Made by a program: the position numbers and the translations under genes. A stretch of 64,000 nucleotides of DNA from Spodoptera frugiperda (taxonomy: Eukaryota > Arthropoda > Insecta > Lepidoptera > Noctuidae). Position 1 is the first letter of the stretch. Each line of letters begins with the position of its first letter. The notes under the pieces are model-generated. The model was not told the origin of the DNA. It was given only the letters and a program-made list of their open reading frames with translations, and did no database searches. The DNA lies in assembly GCF_023101765.2 (NCBI RefSeq), contig NC_064230.1, positions 310,001 through 374,000 on the forward strand. The letters run 5' to 3'. This document shows positions 49,713 to 59,904 of this stretch, in pieces.

Positions 49713-50961
49713 CTGGTAAACCGGGGTTACTTTGATTCACGGGGTGACTTTGATCGAAACTTTCATTTCATATAAAATGGCGAATTGCGTAAAACGAAAC
49801 GCGTATGGTAGTTTTTTTTTCTAGGTTAGCAACACTGAAGAACTGTCTGTCTTTTTCTGAAAACACGCTGGGAATCCCCCCGCAAATTTAATTAAAAAAG
49901 GTAAATACATTGTTATTCTCTATTAATAGCTAAATAATTTTGCTGCAAAACTTCATTTGTATTTAAACACAAGATGGTGTAATGAAATTTCTAGATAAAC
50001 TCCATTATGTGCCTATGATCGATTAATCAATACAGAGATTATTGTTATTCTAACCTCAAAAGGAATGCAATAAATTGAGTTTGCTTAATGCGGGGTGTCA
50101 TTGATAGGGTATATGGTGTGAGATTGATCAAAGTTATGAGATTTGTTTTAGTGAAGTTTTGGTCACAACGAGGCAAGAAAACTTACAGATATGTTTGCCG
50201 CATTATCGATCTAGACCCTCTGGTTGTCGAAGGTTTCAAATCTTTGGAAAATAAAAAAGAATTCAAATTGGTTCGTGATGATATATCTCAAATTGAGACA
50301 AGTGACATATTAGCCTACCTGCCAAAACCAAAGCCTTTTGCAAGTCATCATAGTAATGTTGAATGTGTCCAATTTTTTTTGATATTGATATCGCAGAATT
50401 GTTAGCATAGGTTTTATATTGTTGATTTTATGAAGACTAATTATTTTATAGGTTTTAACTTTGTTGATTGTATGAAGACTTACTATTTCTAAGTTCCTGT
50501 TTAGTTTTAATTAAAATAAATAAATAAGACCTGATTTTAAGATAGAATTGTGTTACCAACATGTTTAATAAAGAAATGTTAAATTTTTCTGATGACTTTT
50601 ATTTTAATTTACTTTTTTATTAATTTTAAGTTACCCCATAAGACAAAAATGTGAATATTTATTTTTCCCGTTGGTAGATTTTGTTTTTTTTTAATTTATT
50701 GGAATTAAAATTGGAGTTACTTTGTCGTTACGCAATAAAAAATGGGGGTATCAAAGTAACCCCATCTTACGTATAACTTTGATCAGACAGTTTTTCTTTT
50801 TTTCTCAATATCACGACACATGTTTTTACTTATTATTACAGGAATCGAGAGTACTAAAAATACCGATTAATAGACTTTTTTTGTATTTTTTGTACACCCA
50901 CAAATATAAATGTTAAGGACCTTCAAAGTTCAATATTGATCAAAGTAACCCCGGTTTACGG
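49713..50961 (+). mobile_element. pogo/Tc1-type DNA transposon remnant, 1249 bp
   Basis: Terminal inverted repeats share GTAAACCGGGGTTACTTTGA: left from 49713 (CTGGTAAACCGGGG...), right to 50961 (...CCCCGGTTTACGG). TA flanks both ends (49711-49712, 50962-50963). Subterminal GGGGTNACTTTGATC words recur near 49741 and 50745. The interior holds a transposase-associated frame (50088-50405) but no catalytic DDE region, so it is an internal-deletion derivative. Confidence 0.83.
50088..50405 (+). pseudogene. C-terminal transposase-associated domain fragment
   Basis: 105 codons; TAG stop at 50403-50405. Residues 16-80 read VMRFVLVKFWSQRGKKTYRY, then CRIIDLDPLVVEGFKSL and DISQIETSDILAYLPKPKPF. I recognise a pattern (VLVKF..KR....Y...V, then DI...LP.P) seen at the C-terminus of insect pogo/jerky-like transposase proteins; this is from memory. 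The first part of the frame, from the ATG at 50088, overlaps a subterminal repeat and is probably not coding. The catalytic domain is missing. Confidence 0.55.
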
Positions 50962-50989
50962 TAATCAGAGAAGCTATTACATGTTTTTT

Positions 50990-51182
50990 TAAACATTGCC
51001 CCCACATTAGGATTTCTCCTGTGTCGTGGGTGCGTTTACAAACATACAAGTTCACATACACATGATACCCAGACCCGGAACAACAATTTGTGGATCACAC
51101 AAAGAGTTGTTCCGTGCGGGAATCGAACTCGCGACACGTTGCGCGGCAGTCTACCCAGCCACCGCACCAACCGTGCTGTCGT
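50990..51182 (-). mobile_element. SINE-D, near full length
   Basis: CATTGCCCCCACATTAGG at the left; the head is at the right with box B GAGTTCGATTCCCG on the minus strand. Confidence 0.87.
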
Positions 51183-51244
51183 ATGTACATTTTAGTGTAA
51201 GATATAAAGTTCTATGTATATAGCGAGCGTATCACTGTGTTAAG

Positions 51245-51700
51245 TTCCACCAGAGATGTGCTATGCTACGTTGCTGTGGATGCGTTTGGCTTCCACCAAT
51301 CATATTCATTGGTATACGTGGCTTTCGCGTGACGATCTCCGGCCACCGTAAATGCGGGTCTGCGGACGGCGAGCAAGGGTAGCTCACCGCCCGAACAGAA
51401 CCAAACCCGTGCGTGCGGCGCCTCGAAGAACTATCAGACCACCACAGATGGGGCCCATTAGGGCTGATACCTTATCCGGAGCTGCGGACAACGTAAAAGG
51501 TTACCGGGGCTTCGGCTCAAAGCAGGAGTAAGAACGGGGTGGTGTTTAGTCAGTAAGAGACTGACACTCCCTCCTGCCTCACCCAAGGCGGGAGATGTTA
51601 TTGGATGATTTTCCCACCTCAAAAAAAAAAGCACTGGTGGAAACGGACTCAGTTAAGCTATGTTTTTTATATGGAAAGATGTGTGCTTTGGATATGTGCT
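51245..51700 (+). mobile_element. MITE-F carrying a full SINE-C
   Basis: MITE-F parts are 51245-51322 (TTCCACCAGAGATGTGC...) and 51631-51700 (GCACTGGTGGAAACGGAC...). SINE-C, plus strand, fills 51323-51630 from CGCGTGACGATCTCCGGCC to its A run. Confidence 0.85.
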
Positions 51701-51845
51701 ATGGATAGTTTGTCAGTGGTGCCTAAATAATCTTAGAAAGTACATATAACTCGGAAAAAGTCACATTGATACTTGCCGTTGGTAGGTTTCGAGCCCGCAC
51801 TCTCATGCATGAGAAGCGGGCGTCTTAAACCATTGGGCCACCATG
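51701..51845 (-). mobile_element. SINE-E 5' half
   Basis: The head at the right (GCCCGCTTCTCATGCATGAG on the minus strand) runs to TCTAAGATTATTTAGGC. Confidence 0.83.
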
Positions 51846-52200
51846 ACATATTACCATACACAGTTCCTAATTCTCTCCATACCATTACTGGCAGATTCAA
51901 ATTCCAATGATTACACACATTAAATTAAGTCCCAGATTCTATTCCGGTCGTTAAATTCTGCGACATTGGAAAGGCGTGGCCGGGAGACATAACTAGTCTT
52001 CATTGTATGAAGAGATTTTACATAATGATATAGTTTTTTGATCTCCAAAGGGGTAGGCAGAAGTCTACATATACAATGTAACACCCCCTTTTCACCAATT
52101 ATGTTATGAGTCCCGTGTAATCTAGGGGATTTAAGGACATTAAAACACCCTCACTCAGTGTGTTTTTCCACGAGAGATGTGATATGTAGCTATTCTTCTT
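51846..52200. other. Unclassified, with SINE-A and MITE-F scraps
   Basis: 52035-52120 is a diverged SINE-A piece. 52165-52198 is a MITE-F end (CCACGAGAGATGTGATATG) cut by the next SINE-C. Confidence 0.5.
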
Positions 52201-52360
52201 TTTTTTTTGAGAGTGGAAAATCATCCAATAACTTCTCCCGCCTTGGGCGAGGCGGAAGGGAGTGTCAGACTCTTACTGACTAAAAACCACCCCGTTCCTA
52301 CTCCTGCCTGTCGAGCCGGAGCCCCGGTAAATCCGCTAGGTAGTCCGCAGCTCCGGAATG
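52201..52360 (-). mobile_element. SINE-C 3' two-thirds
   Basis: A T run to GTAGTCCGCAGCTCCGGA; inserted at or beside a MITE-F end. Confidence 0.85.
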
Positions 52361-52627
52361 TAATAGTTTGTCGTGAGATTACTGAAGTATCTCATATTCA
52401 CTTTGTGAATAAACATATAAAAATATAAAAGTCACTAATACCCGACCCGAGAATCGACCTCCACTCTGAATACAATACAAACGAAACACAAATTAATCTT
52501 AATTAATCACCACAGGACGTACAAACATACAATTGTATTTAATTTCTTTTTCCTCACAATACGAAGATCATTTATATTAATATTGTTTGTCTCGCTCACA
52601 CTCTCATCCTGTCTCTTTCGCACACGT

Positions 52628-52890
52628 CATATTGCCACGCTTTTTATCGAAGGAGTAGGCAGGCACGTAATGCCGCTATACAATGTACACCCACTTTTCA
52701 CCATTTGTGTTTTAAGTCCAATGTAATAGAGAGTGAGTCTATTGCCATGTACTTGACACAATTCCAGACTCCGTGCTACTACTGAGCCATTTTAAAGACC
52801 CAGTAATACTTTGCCCGACCCGGGAATTTTAGAGGCGGTAATACTTTGCATGGCAGTCACACTAGCGACCACTCGACCAACGAGGTAGTC
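52628..52890 (-). mobile_element. SINE-A, full length but diverged
   Basis: The 3' end at the left has a short deletion. The head at the right is disrupted around box B (CGGGAATTTTAGAGG). Confidence 0.82.
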
Positions 52891-52915
52891 TCGATCGCAC
52901 GCAATCTATACTTCT

Positions 52916-53129
52916 ATACTTAATATTATAAAGCTGAAGAGTTTGTTTGTTTGATTGTTTGTTTGTTTGTTTGTTTGAACGCGCTAATCTCCGGAACTAC
53001 TGGTTCGATTTGAATAATTCTTTTTGTGTTGGATAGCGCATTTATCGAGGAAGGTTATAGGCTATAAAACATCACGCTACGATTAATAGGAACCGAGCAG
53101 AGCGGGTGAAACCGCGCGGAAGCAACTAG
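52916..53129 (+). mobile_element. Non-autonomous Helitron, complete ends
   Basis: The 5' end is TCTATAC (52916 or 52924; the motif is doubled). A TTTG run lies at 52951-52977 and the body has AACTACTGGTTCGATTTG. The 3' hairpin GCGGGTGAAACCGC (53102-53115) stands ten bases before CTAG (53126-53129). It is flanked by A on the left and T on the right, as expected. No Rep/helicase gene: it depends on another copy. Confidence 0.9.
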
Positions 53130-53740
53130 TATTATATAATTCTATGGCTAACAAAAGACGTATGATTAATATTTTTATTTGTCAAGTTTTGTATTCATAT
53201 AAAATGAGTAATTAATTTGTTGTGGTTTGAGCAAGCTTTAATGGGTCCATCTCCAAAACGTGTTCGTGTAATGACTCTGGCGCTTTTCAGATATAGATAT
53301 TTAATGGTAACTAGTGGTCGCCTAGTGATCGAAATTAGACCATATACGATTTAATTTACAATACCACGTAACATACGTTCAAGGATAATTTTTATTTAAC
53401 TCAAACTCAAACAAACTCTTTTATATAAAACTTTATTCATATGAGACGTGAGAATATCATCGCAATGTCTGTCAATTTTGACGTTTTGTCAAATACGATC
53501 AGATACTATGCATGGTAGTGGTTATTTATTGATTAAATGTACTTTATTAGCATTATTTTTAAAAAATATTAGCGTTCTGCACTTCTCCTACACATATACT
53601 ATAAGTGTACCAAATTTTATGCTCCTACGTCCGCGCAATTTTCGTAAAAAGGGGTCCAAAGTTTTTGCATCACGTATTAATATATAGATTATGTATCTCA
53701 TTGAAAATAACATAACACAATGAGACCGACTCACCCTAAT
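53130..53740. other. Unclassified AT-rich sequence
   Basis: About 600 bp without a recognised repeat. Short frames only. Confidence 0.4.
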
Positions 53741-53744
53741 CACA

Positions 53745-53917
53745 CAATATAATATTATAAATGTGAAAGTTTGTTTGATTGCATGTTTTGATGTCTGTCC
53801 ATTAATCACACTGAAACTACTGCACGGATTTTGATAAAAATTGTCTGGAGCTGATTTAGGTGATAAGTTATTTTTGACGTATTATAACGGGCGAAGCTGA
53901 TGGCAGAAGCTAGTATT
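53745..53917 (+). mobile_element. Second Helitron-like family copy
   Basis: TATAATATTATAAATGTGAA, CTACTGCACGGATTTTGAT and ACGGGCGAAGCTGATGGCAG, ending GAAGCTAG. The hairpin is imperfect. Confidence 0.62.
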
Positions 53918-54197
53918 TTTTATGGTATAAGTCGGTAAACGAACAGACGTATCACCTGATGGTAAGCAATCGCCGCCGCCCATGGACACTTGAAACACTA
54001 GAGGCGTTACAAGTGCGTTACCGGCTTTTTGGGAGTTAGGAATTTAAGGGTTGTTGTTCGGGAATGGGGATGGGGAAGATTGGGAAGGGGGGAATTGGGC
54101 CTCCGGTAACCTCACTCACACAACGAAACACAACGCAAGCGTTGTTTCACGTCGGTGTACTGCTCGGCCGTGGTATCACTCCGGTCGAGCCGGCCCT
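53918..54197 (-). mobile_element. SINE-B, head-truncated
   Basis: Complete from GTATAAGTCGGTAAACG to CCGGTCGAGCCGGCCC, where the open island begins. Confidence 0.85.
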
Positions 54198-54625
54198 TTA
54201 TAATGAAGATAAATTCTTAAGTAGTAACTTTTCAACAATACTGAAAACATCTATAAATACACATATTAAATTTAACTCATACAATTGTAAGCCTTACCTC
54301 AAAGAAATTAGAGTACAATTTCCAATAGACCTAATACGTCTAGATTTTGATCAAAAACAATTCTTTAAAAAAAATGTCTTAACCGACACATTAAACACAG
54401 ACGAAACACAACTTTATTCCCAAAGAATTAAGGTAAACTTTCCAATGGAGATGAAACCTGAAAATTTTCAAGTGAAATTGAAAATAGTATTGAAAGGGCG
54501 CCAAGTCGAGACTATTGTGAAACTATTTATTGGATTGGACGGTAAATTAACCGGATCCGAACCGGACAGAACCGGATCAACGGTAGGGTGCCCATGTGGT
54601 TCTTTTATCCGGCCATTTTCCCAAT
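54198..54625 (+). other. Open coding-like island of unknown origin
   Basis: About 140 codons without a stop in AT-rich DNA, between SINE-B and SINE-D. The reading contains NEDKFLSSNFSTILKTSINT, KEIRVQFPIDLIRLDFDQ and QRIKVNFPMEMKPENFQVKL; the last two look like two versions of one motif. No start or acceptor is clear. A possible donor is at GGACG|GTAAAT near 54540. I recognise no family. It may be a captured or decayed exon, or chance. Confidence 0.35.
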
Positions 54626-54828
54626 TGACTGCACGGTTGGCGCGGTGGCTGGGCAACTGGCTGTTGTGCAACGTGTAGCGGGTTCGATTCCCGCACGAAG
54701 CAATACTTTGTGTGATCCACAAATTGTTGTTTCGGTCCTGTGTGTCAGATGTATGTGAACTTGTATGTTTGTAAACGCATCAACGACACAGGAGAAAATC
54801 CTAATATGGGGCAACGTTAAAAAAAAAA
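54625..54828 (+). mobile_element. SINE-D, full length
   Basis: GACTGCACGGTTGGCGCGGT, box B GGTTCGATTCCCGC, body to ATGGGGCAACG and an A run. Confidence 0.9.
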
Positions 54829-54854
54829 CATGATCAGCAATACTCGTACTACCT

Positions 54855-55130
54855 CTAGTTTGCGGGTCTGCGGACGGCGAGCAAGGGTAGCTCGCCTCGA
54901 CCAGAACCAGAATCGTATGTGCTGCTCAAAGAGCCACCAGACCACCACAGATGGGGCCCAGTAGGGCTGATGCCTGATCCGGAGTTGCGGACTACCTAGC
55001 GGGTTTACCGGGGCTCCGGTTCGAAGCAGGAGTAGGAACGGGGTGGTGTTTAGTCAGTACGAGTCTGACACTCCCTCTCGCCTTACCCAAGTCGGGAGAA
55101 GTCATTGGATGATTTTCCCTCTTAAAAAAA
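54855..55130 (+). mobile_element. SINE-C, near full length
   Basis: TGCGGGTCTGCGGACGGCG to GATTTTCCCTC and an A run. Confidence 0.87.
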
Positions 55131-55194
55131 GGTATATGTATATCAAAAACGAAAAAAGCTTTCCTAAACAAAGAAAAAATTAATAAAAAAATAA

Positions 55195-55370
55195 TTTATA
55201 TAACTGTTTGTCGAGGTAACTCGACTAGTTACAAGCCACGCTAGGGACTCATAATCTTCTCGAAACACGACGGAACGCGGTGAATATCGCGCAGTTACGG
55301 TGAGAAGATGTTTTTTATTTAAACATAATAATCAATGTAATATGTCTCAGGAGAGATATATAATAGAAAA
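55195..55370 (-). mobile_element. MITE-P relative, diverged
   Basis: AACTCGACTAGTTACAAGCC and AATATGTCTCAGGAGAG with a different middle. Confidence 0.55.
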
Positions 55371-55429
55371 AAGAAATTCATATTTCAAATATGTATTTAG
55401 ACGTGACAAACAGTTAATACAGGGATCAC

Positions 55430-55600
55430 GCCTTTTATCCCCGAAGGGGTAGGCAGAGGTGTACATTACGGCACGTAATGCCGCTATACAATGTTCACAC
55501 ACTTCACCATTTGTGTTACAAGTCCCATGTAATAGGGGGTGAGTCTATTGCCATATACTGGGCACAATTCCAGACTCCGTGCTACTACTGAGAAATTTTA
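55430..55600 (-). mobile_element. SINE-A 3' part
   Basis: ATCACGCCTTTTATCCCCG to ACTACTGAGAAATTTT; the head is missing. Confidence 0.85.
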
Positions 55601-56114
55601 TATTATTTGGTCACCCTACAATTGGCATCTTATCGCGGCCATCTAAAGAAGTATATAGTCAGGTTCCAAACGACTTAGTCCAAACTAATACATACGACTT
55701 GAAACCTTAAATACTTGGCTCATGAAGAATAAACCGATAATTTTATTGCCTACATCTTAGATCCTTCATTGTTATATAAGTTGTTCTAAAAGTATCTGCC
55801 ACGGCTTCAATGGGAGGTAGTGTTGTGTTTGAACATTACAATAGTGAAGACATTTCGTACCCCGGACCAGTTAATTCAATTTGAGAACATAAAGAAGTTA
55901 AATAAACATTGACTCTACTCTGCATTAAGTGGTTCACAAATACGCACGATGCGTCGTTTCGTCAATGAAAACAAAATGCTATCAATAGGGATGATGACTG
56001 AGTCAAAAATAAATTATTACAACTTTTCAATACAATAAAATGTCCAAAAATAATCACTCTCTCATTGATCAATTTGATGAACTACTTAATTTTCGATTTT
56101 TTCTAGCTAAATTT
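55601..56114. other. Unclassified sequence
   Basis: No frame of note. AGTTAAATAAACATTGAC near 55890 has a poly(A)-signal-like AATAAA but nothing upstream to support a gene. Confidence 0.4.
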
Positions 56115-56250
56115 CTAGAAATAAGTCTGATATTTGACGTAAAAATCTGATGACGTCATAATAGAGTATTTCATACAAAATTCATAGAAAATATCGTTTT
56201 CACAGAATCTGACAAGCGTTTCGAAAAAAGTATTGAATTTGACTAATAGG
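56115..56250. repeat. Unclassified repeat (TTTGACGTAAAAATCTGA family)
   Basis: GACGTAAAAATCTGATGACG through AAAGTATTGAATTTGAC recurs at 57850-58000. Confidence 0.6.
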
Positions 56251-56269
56251 AATCTAGCCTGTTGTACCA

Positions 56270-56288
56270 GCGGGTATATGACACCCGC
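56270..56288. repeat. Dispersed hairpin motif
   Basis: GCGGGTATATGACACCCGC: six-base stem and seven-base loop. Confidence 0.65.
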
Positions 56289-56509
56289 GACAAGAGCAGC
56301 GCTGGTGACAAACATACAATACTTTTGCATTATTTTAAGTAAGAATATTATACACACCTGCCTGACCCCTTTTGTATTACAGCGTGATGTTATAAGCTAG
56401 TTAATTAATACTGCTTGTGGCCTAGCGGGCGGTATTTTTGATATATCGATTGGTCTTAGTGTTGGGCCAGAGAAACCGCAGGAAGGCATTTAAACTTAAA
56501 GCGATTTAA

Positions 56510-56795
56510 TTGTAGGAGAGTCATGCTTCGACACTGCTGTGCCGGCTCGACCGGAGTGATACCACGGCCGAGCAGAAAACTGACGTGAAACAACGCTTGC
56601 GTTGTGTGAGTGAGGTTACCGGAGGCCCAATTACCGTTCTCAATCCCCGATTCCCCAACAACCCTTAAATTCCTAACCCCCAAAAGGCCAGCAACGCACT
56701 TGTAACGCCTCTAGTGTTTCAAGTGTCCATGGGCGGCGGCGATTGCTTACCATCAGGTGATACGTCTGCTCGTTTACCAGCTTATACTATAAAAT
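56510..56795 (+). mobile_element. SINE-B, full length
   Basis: GTAGGAGAGTCATGCTTCG head to GCTTATACTATAAAATAA tail. Confidence 0.87.
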
Positions 56796-56814
56796 AATCA
56801 TACTTTTATTACTT

Positions 56815-56990
56815 CTCAAAGTCAAAGTCAAAGTCAAAGCATTTATTTCAATTAATCTTAAATAAGGCACTTTTGAAACGTCAAATTGAATTGTCCGTCA
56901 GTGAAGCTAGGCGCTCGTTCCAAAGTGTAGCTTCGAATGGAGAAGAACGAGCAAGAAACTCCATCGTTACTCTTTTAAAAAAAAGTTTTT
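56815..56990 (+). mobile_element. Repeat-G, near full length
   Basis: (GTCAAA)n, TTCAATTAATCTTAAATAAG, then GCTCGTTCCAAAGTGTAGC and GAGCAAGAAACTCCATCG. Confidence 0.78.
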
Positions 56991-57189
56991 TACAATATCT
57001 CGCTGTTTCAGTAGCCACACATACAACTAGTGGCTATAGGAAACAATTAACCGATTGACTTCCGACACTACCCCTACCCCCCCCTTCTATCGCCCCTTAC
57101 ACCCGCGACATTACCACGTAAAGTATTTGAAAAGTATAACCACTTACATCGCATAGTACCGGTATTTCTCATTCTTTCTTTTGAAAAAA

Positions 57190-57316
57190 AAACGTTGCCC
57201 CACACTAGGATTGTCTCCTGTGTCATGTGTGCGTTTACGAACATAAATGTTTCACATACTTAACTAAGACACTTAGACCCGAAACAACAATTTGTGGATC
57301 ACACAAAGAGTTGATT
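57190..57316 (-). mobile_element. SINE-D 3' part
   Basis: ACGTTGCCCCACACTAGG to TGGATCACACAAAGAGTTG; the tRNA-like head is lost. Confidence 0.82.
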
Positions 57317-57384
57317 ATTATGTTAAAAATCTTACAAAATAAACTTTAATTCAAGATAAAAAGAAAATAAAATAAAAAAGGTAT

Positions 57385-57545
57385 ACACCTCCATTTTTTA
57401 AGTCAGGTAATAGTCCCTTAATCCTTTCCCTAAGTCTGAAAATCGAAAGAAAACCGCATCGAAATCGGTTCAGCTAAACGTGCAGTACATATGTACATAC
57501 AGGTCAAACTGAGAACCTCCATTCTTTTTCAAGTCGTTCAATCAT
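57385..57545. repeat. Unclassified repeat edge
   Basis: AAAACCGCATCGAAATCGG, TTCAGCTAAACGTGC and GAGAACCTCCATTC resemble the sequences at 1110-1200 and 31580-31700. Confidence 0.5.
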
Positions 57546-57594
57546 AATTTCATTCATTTTGATGATCTATCTATCTAGTTAATTTTCTAGAACT

Positions 57595-57858
57595 AAATCT
57601 GCTGCCTCATTGGCCGAGTGGTTGCAAGTGCGACTGCCGGACACTCGTCTCGGGTCGATTCCCGGGTCGGGCGAAGTATTACTGGGCTTTTTTCGATATT
57701 TCGGAAATTTCTCAGTGGTAGCACGGAGTCTGGAAATGTGCCCGGTATACGGCAATAGGCTCACCCCCTATTACATGGGACTTACATTATGTGCCATAAT
57801 GTGCACCTCTGCCTACCCCTTCGGGGATTAAAGGCGTAACGTTATAAAAAAATCTGCT
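57595..57858 (+). mobile_element. SINE-A, full length with 9 bp flanking repeat
   Basis: GCCTCATTGGCCGAGTGG head; box B has lost one T (GGGTCGATTCCCGG). Body to GATTAAAGGCGTAACG. AAATCTGCT lies at 57595-57603 and 57850-57858. Confidence 0.87.
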
Positions 57859-58030
57859 ATGTGACGTAAAAATCTGATAACGTCATAACGCACTATTTCA
57901 TACAAAATTCGTAGAAAATATCGTTTCGACTAATGTATTGAATTTATCTTCTTTTTGAAGGTGGTTTAGAAACACAATTTCGAAAAAAGTATTGAATTTC
58001 ACACCTTCCTTTTTTTGAAGTCGGTTAAAA
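57850..58030. repeat. Copy of the 56115 repeat and a CTTTTTTTGAAGTCGGTTA edge
   Basis: GACGTAAAAATCTGATAACG to AAAGTATTGAATTTCAC. The SINE-A above seems to have landed at its border. Confidence 0.6.
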
Positions 58031-58257
58031 ACACAAAGATATTTTCACCAAGCTTTTCATGCACATTTTCAGCTCCGTATAGCTACCATTTCAGGCCGGC
58101 ATACAACCTTTTTTTCAGTTTCTTTTCAGCGCAAGATCAAAGAGAAACGTTTCTTTCAGACTACTTCTAGTTCTTTGAGACAAAACTGTGAATCCTCGCT
58201 TCAGTGGTCGCTTTGTGAATGCCATTGCCAATCTTTGCATTACAATGTAGACGTACT

Positions 58258-58760
58258 TTCCCACCAGAGATGTGCTATATAGCTATGCTACGAAGATGTA
58301 ATAGCTAAACTGAGAAACTATGTGGCCGTTATAAGTGACTAGTTACTTCCGCGCGGTTTCACCCGCTCTGCTTTTCTCCTAATGGTCATAGCGTGATGTT
58401 TTAGAGCCTGTAGCCTTCCTCGATAAATGGACTATCGAACACAAAAAAGAATAATTAAAATAGGATTAGTAGTTCCAGAGATTAGCGCGATCGAACAAAC
58501 AAACAATCAAACATGATATTTATTTTTGCAAATAGGTTATAATGTAACTCTTTTACACGTCAATCTCTTAAATAACTAGATAAGGCCGGCATTTCCTATC
58601 GGACTACTCTGAGAAGAAATGCCGAAACAAACTCAGAGGTCATAGTCTCTTTTAAAGTCAAGAGTCCGTTTCTACTGAAACTAAGATATGTAGCTGTGCG
58701 AGAAAGATGTATCGATAGTAGGCCATCGATAGTACGTATTTTTCCATATAAAAACATGCT
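58258..58760 (+). mobile_element. MITE-F opened by a minus-strand Helitron
   Basis: MITE-F parts are 58258-58332 (CCACCAGAGATGTGCTATA) and 58664-58760 (AGATATGTAGCTGTGCGAG). The insert starts with CTAG and the hairpin (58339-58365, GCGGTTTCACCCGC) of a minus-strand Helitron to about 58515. It continues with an unassigned block to 58663 (GCCGGCATTTCCTATCGGAC). Confidence 0.75.
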
Positions 58761-58769
58761 TATCTAAAC

Positions 58770-58970
58770 CATACATCGCACATATGAAGTGTACATGCGA
58801 ATAAACATGGATAGACAATCCCAACGAACTACAGTTGGGCAGAAAGCTGCCAGACACGATCACCGCCTGGTCGGAGGATACTGCTTTACTTAGGGAACTT
58901 TACTCTCTGTTTCCTAAAATAGGATACTTTTCATCCCACGGGAATGCGAGCGAAGCCGGTACCAGAAGCG
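58770..58970 (+). repeat. Unclassified repeat Z and a Helitron-like 3' end
   Basis: CACATATGAAGTGTACATGC and AATAAACATGGATAGACAAT recur on the minus strand at 63690-63815. 58930-58965 holds GAATGCGAGCGAAGCCGG, like the second Helitron family's end. Confidence 0.6.
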
Positions 58971-59164
58971 AGTATGTAATAAAATGCATAATGTCTATGC
59001 ATTTAGAACATCACTTTGAATGATCTTTTAACATCTTCATAAAACTTCAGTTGAGTTTAATAGTTTATGTTAACTGGGGATCTTAATGCGGGGTCTTACA
59101 GTTTAGTATGTCAGTTTATGTTATACGACCCCTGCCCCCTGGAGATCATTAGATGTATTATTTT

Positions 59165-59310
59165 TATGGAATAGAGGGCAAACGAGCAGACGAGTCACTT
59201 GATGATAAACCCGCCACACCAGAGGAGTCACAGGTGCGTTGCCGGCCTTTTAAAAAGGAGTATGCTCTTTTCTTGAAGGTTTGAAGGTCGTATCGGTTCG
59301 GAAATACCGA
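59165..59310 (-). pseudogene. LINE 3' fragment
   Basis: ACACCAGAGGAGTCACAGG and AGGTCGTATCGGTTCGG on the plus strand; the minus strand encodes FRTDTTFKP/RYDLQTFKK-type sequence. 5'-truncated. Confidence 0.75.
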
Positions 59311-59394
59311 ATATTAAGTATATAAGAATGTATAATATTAAGTGAATGTATTTGTAAAGGTGGAGGAGTTTTATCATGGTAATTGGTTACTTTT

Positions 59395-59440
59395 AAGCAG
59401 ATTCTCGGGTTCGATTTCCGAATGGGACACAGAATTATTC
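59395..59440 (+). mobile_element. SINE box B scrap
   Basis: TCTCGGGTTCGATTTCCGA alone. Confidence 0.45.
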
Positions 59441-59524
59441 GACGTATTTCGATTTTATTTTTAACTAGCGCCCCGCCCCAGCTTCGCAATGGTTGCAATG
59501 GTGATGCATGTATTTTATACATAA

Positions 59525-59745
59525 AAACCTTCTTGAATCACTCTATTGATTAAAAAAACCGCATAAAAATCCGTTGCGTATTTAGGGACATAGGGACAGG
59601 GAAAGCGACTTTATTTTATACTATGTAGTGATGATGAGTAACGCAAAATTGTAAATATCACACGTAACTGGTGAAAAGTGGGTGTTATAGTATCTGTGCA
59701 CCTCTATCTACCCCTTCGCGAATTAAACGGCGTGAAATGCGAAAA
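59525..59745 (+). repeat. Copy of the 10735 repeat, then SINE-A 3' scrap
   Basis: 59525-59635 has TTGAATCACTCTATTGAT to GCGACTTTATTTTATAC. 59665-59745 is a diverged SINE-A end (GTGCACCTCTATCTACCCC). Confidence 0.6.
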
Positions 59746-59904
59746 TTTTATTCGTATTTACGTTTAAATCTAAACGTCTGAGGCGACATGTTTATCGCAC
59801 AATCTCTGCATTTGTAGAAAGTCGTGAATTTCTTGCAAGTCACTGGAATAAATTGGAGTTTTAAAAGTATAGTGGAGACTGTCTCGGTCGCGATGGTCGA
59901 GCGG

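Noticed and set aside
54064..54678. 204-codon gene as a whole
   Set aside because: The first 45 codons lie in SINE-B and the last 18 in SINE-D. Only the middle 140 codons deserve attention, and these are listed separately.
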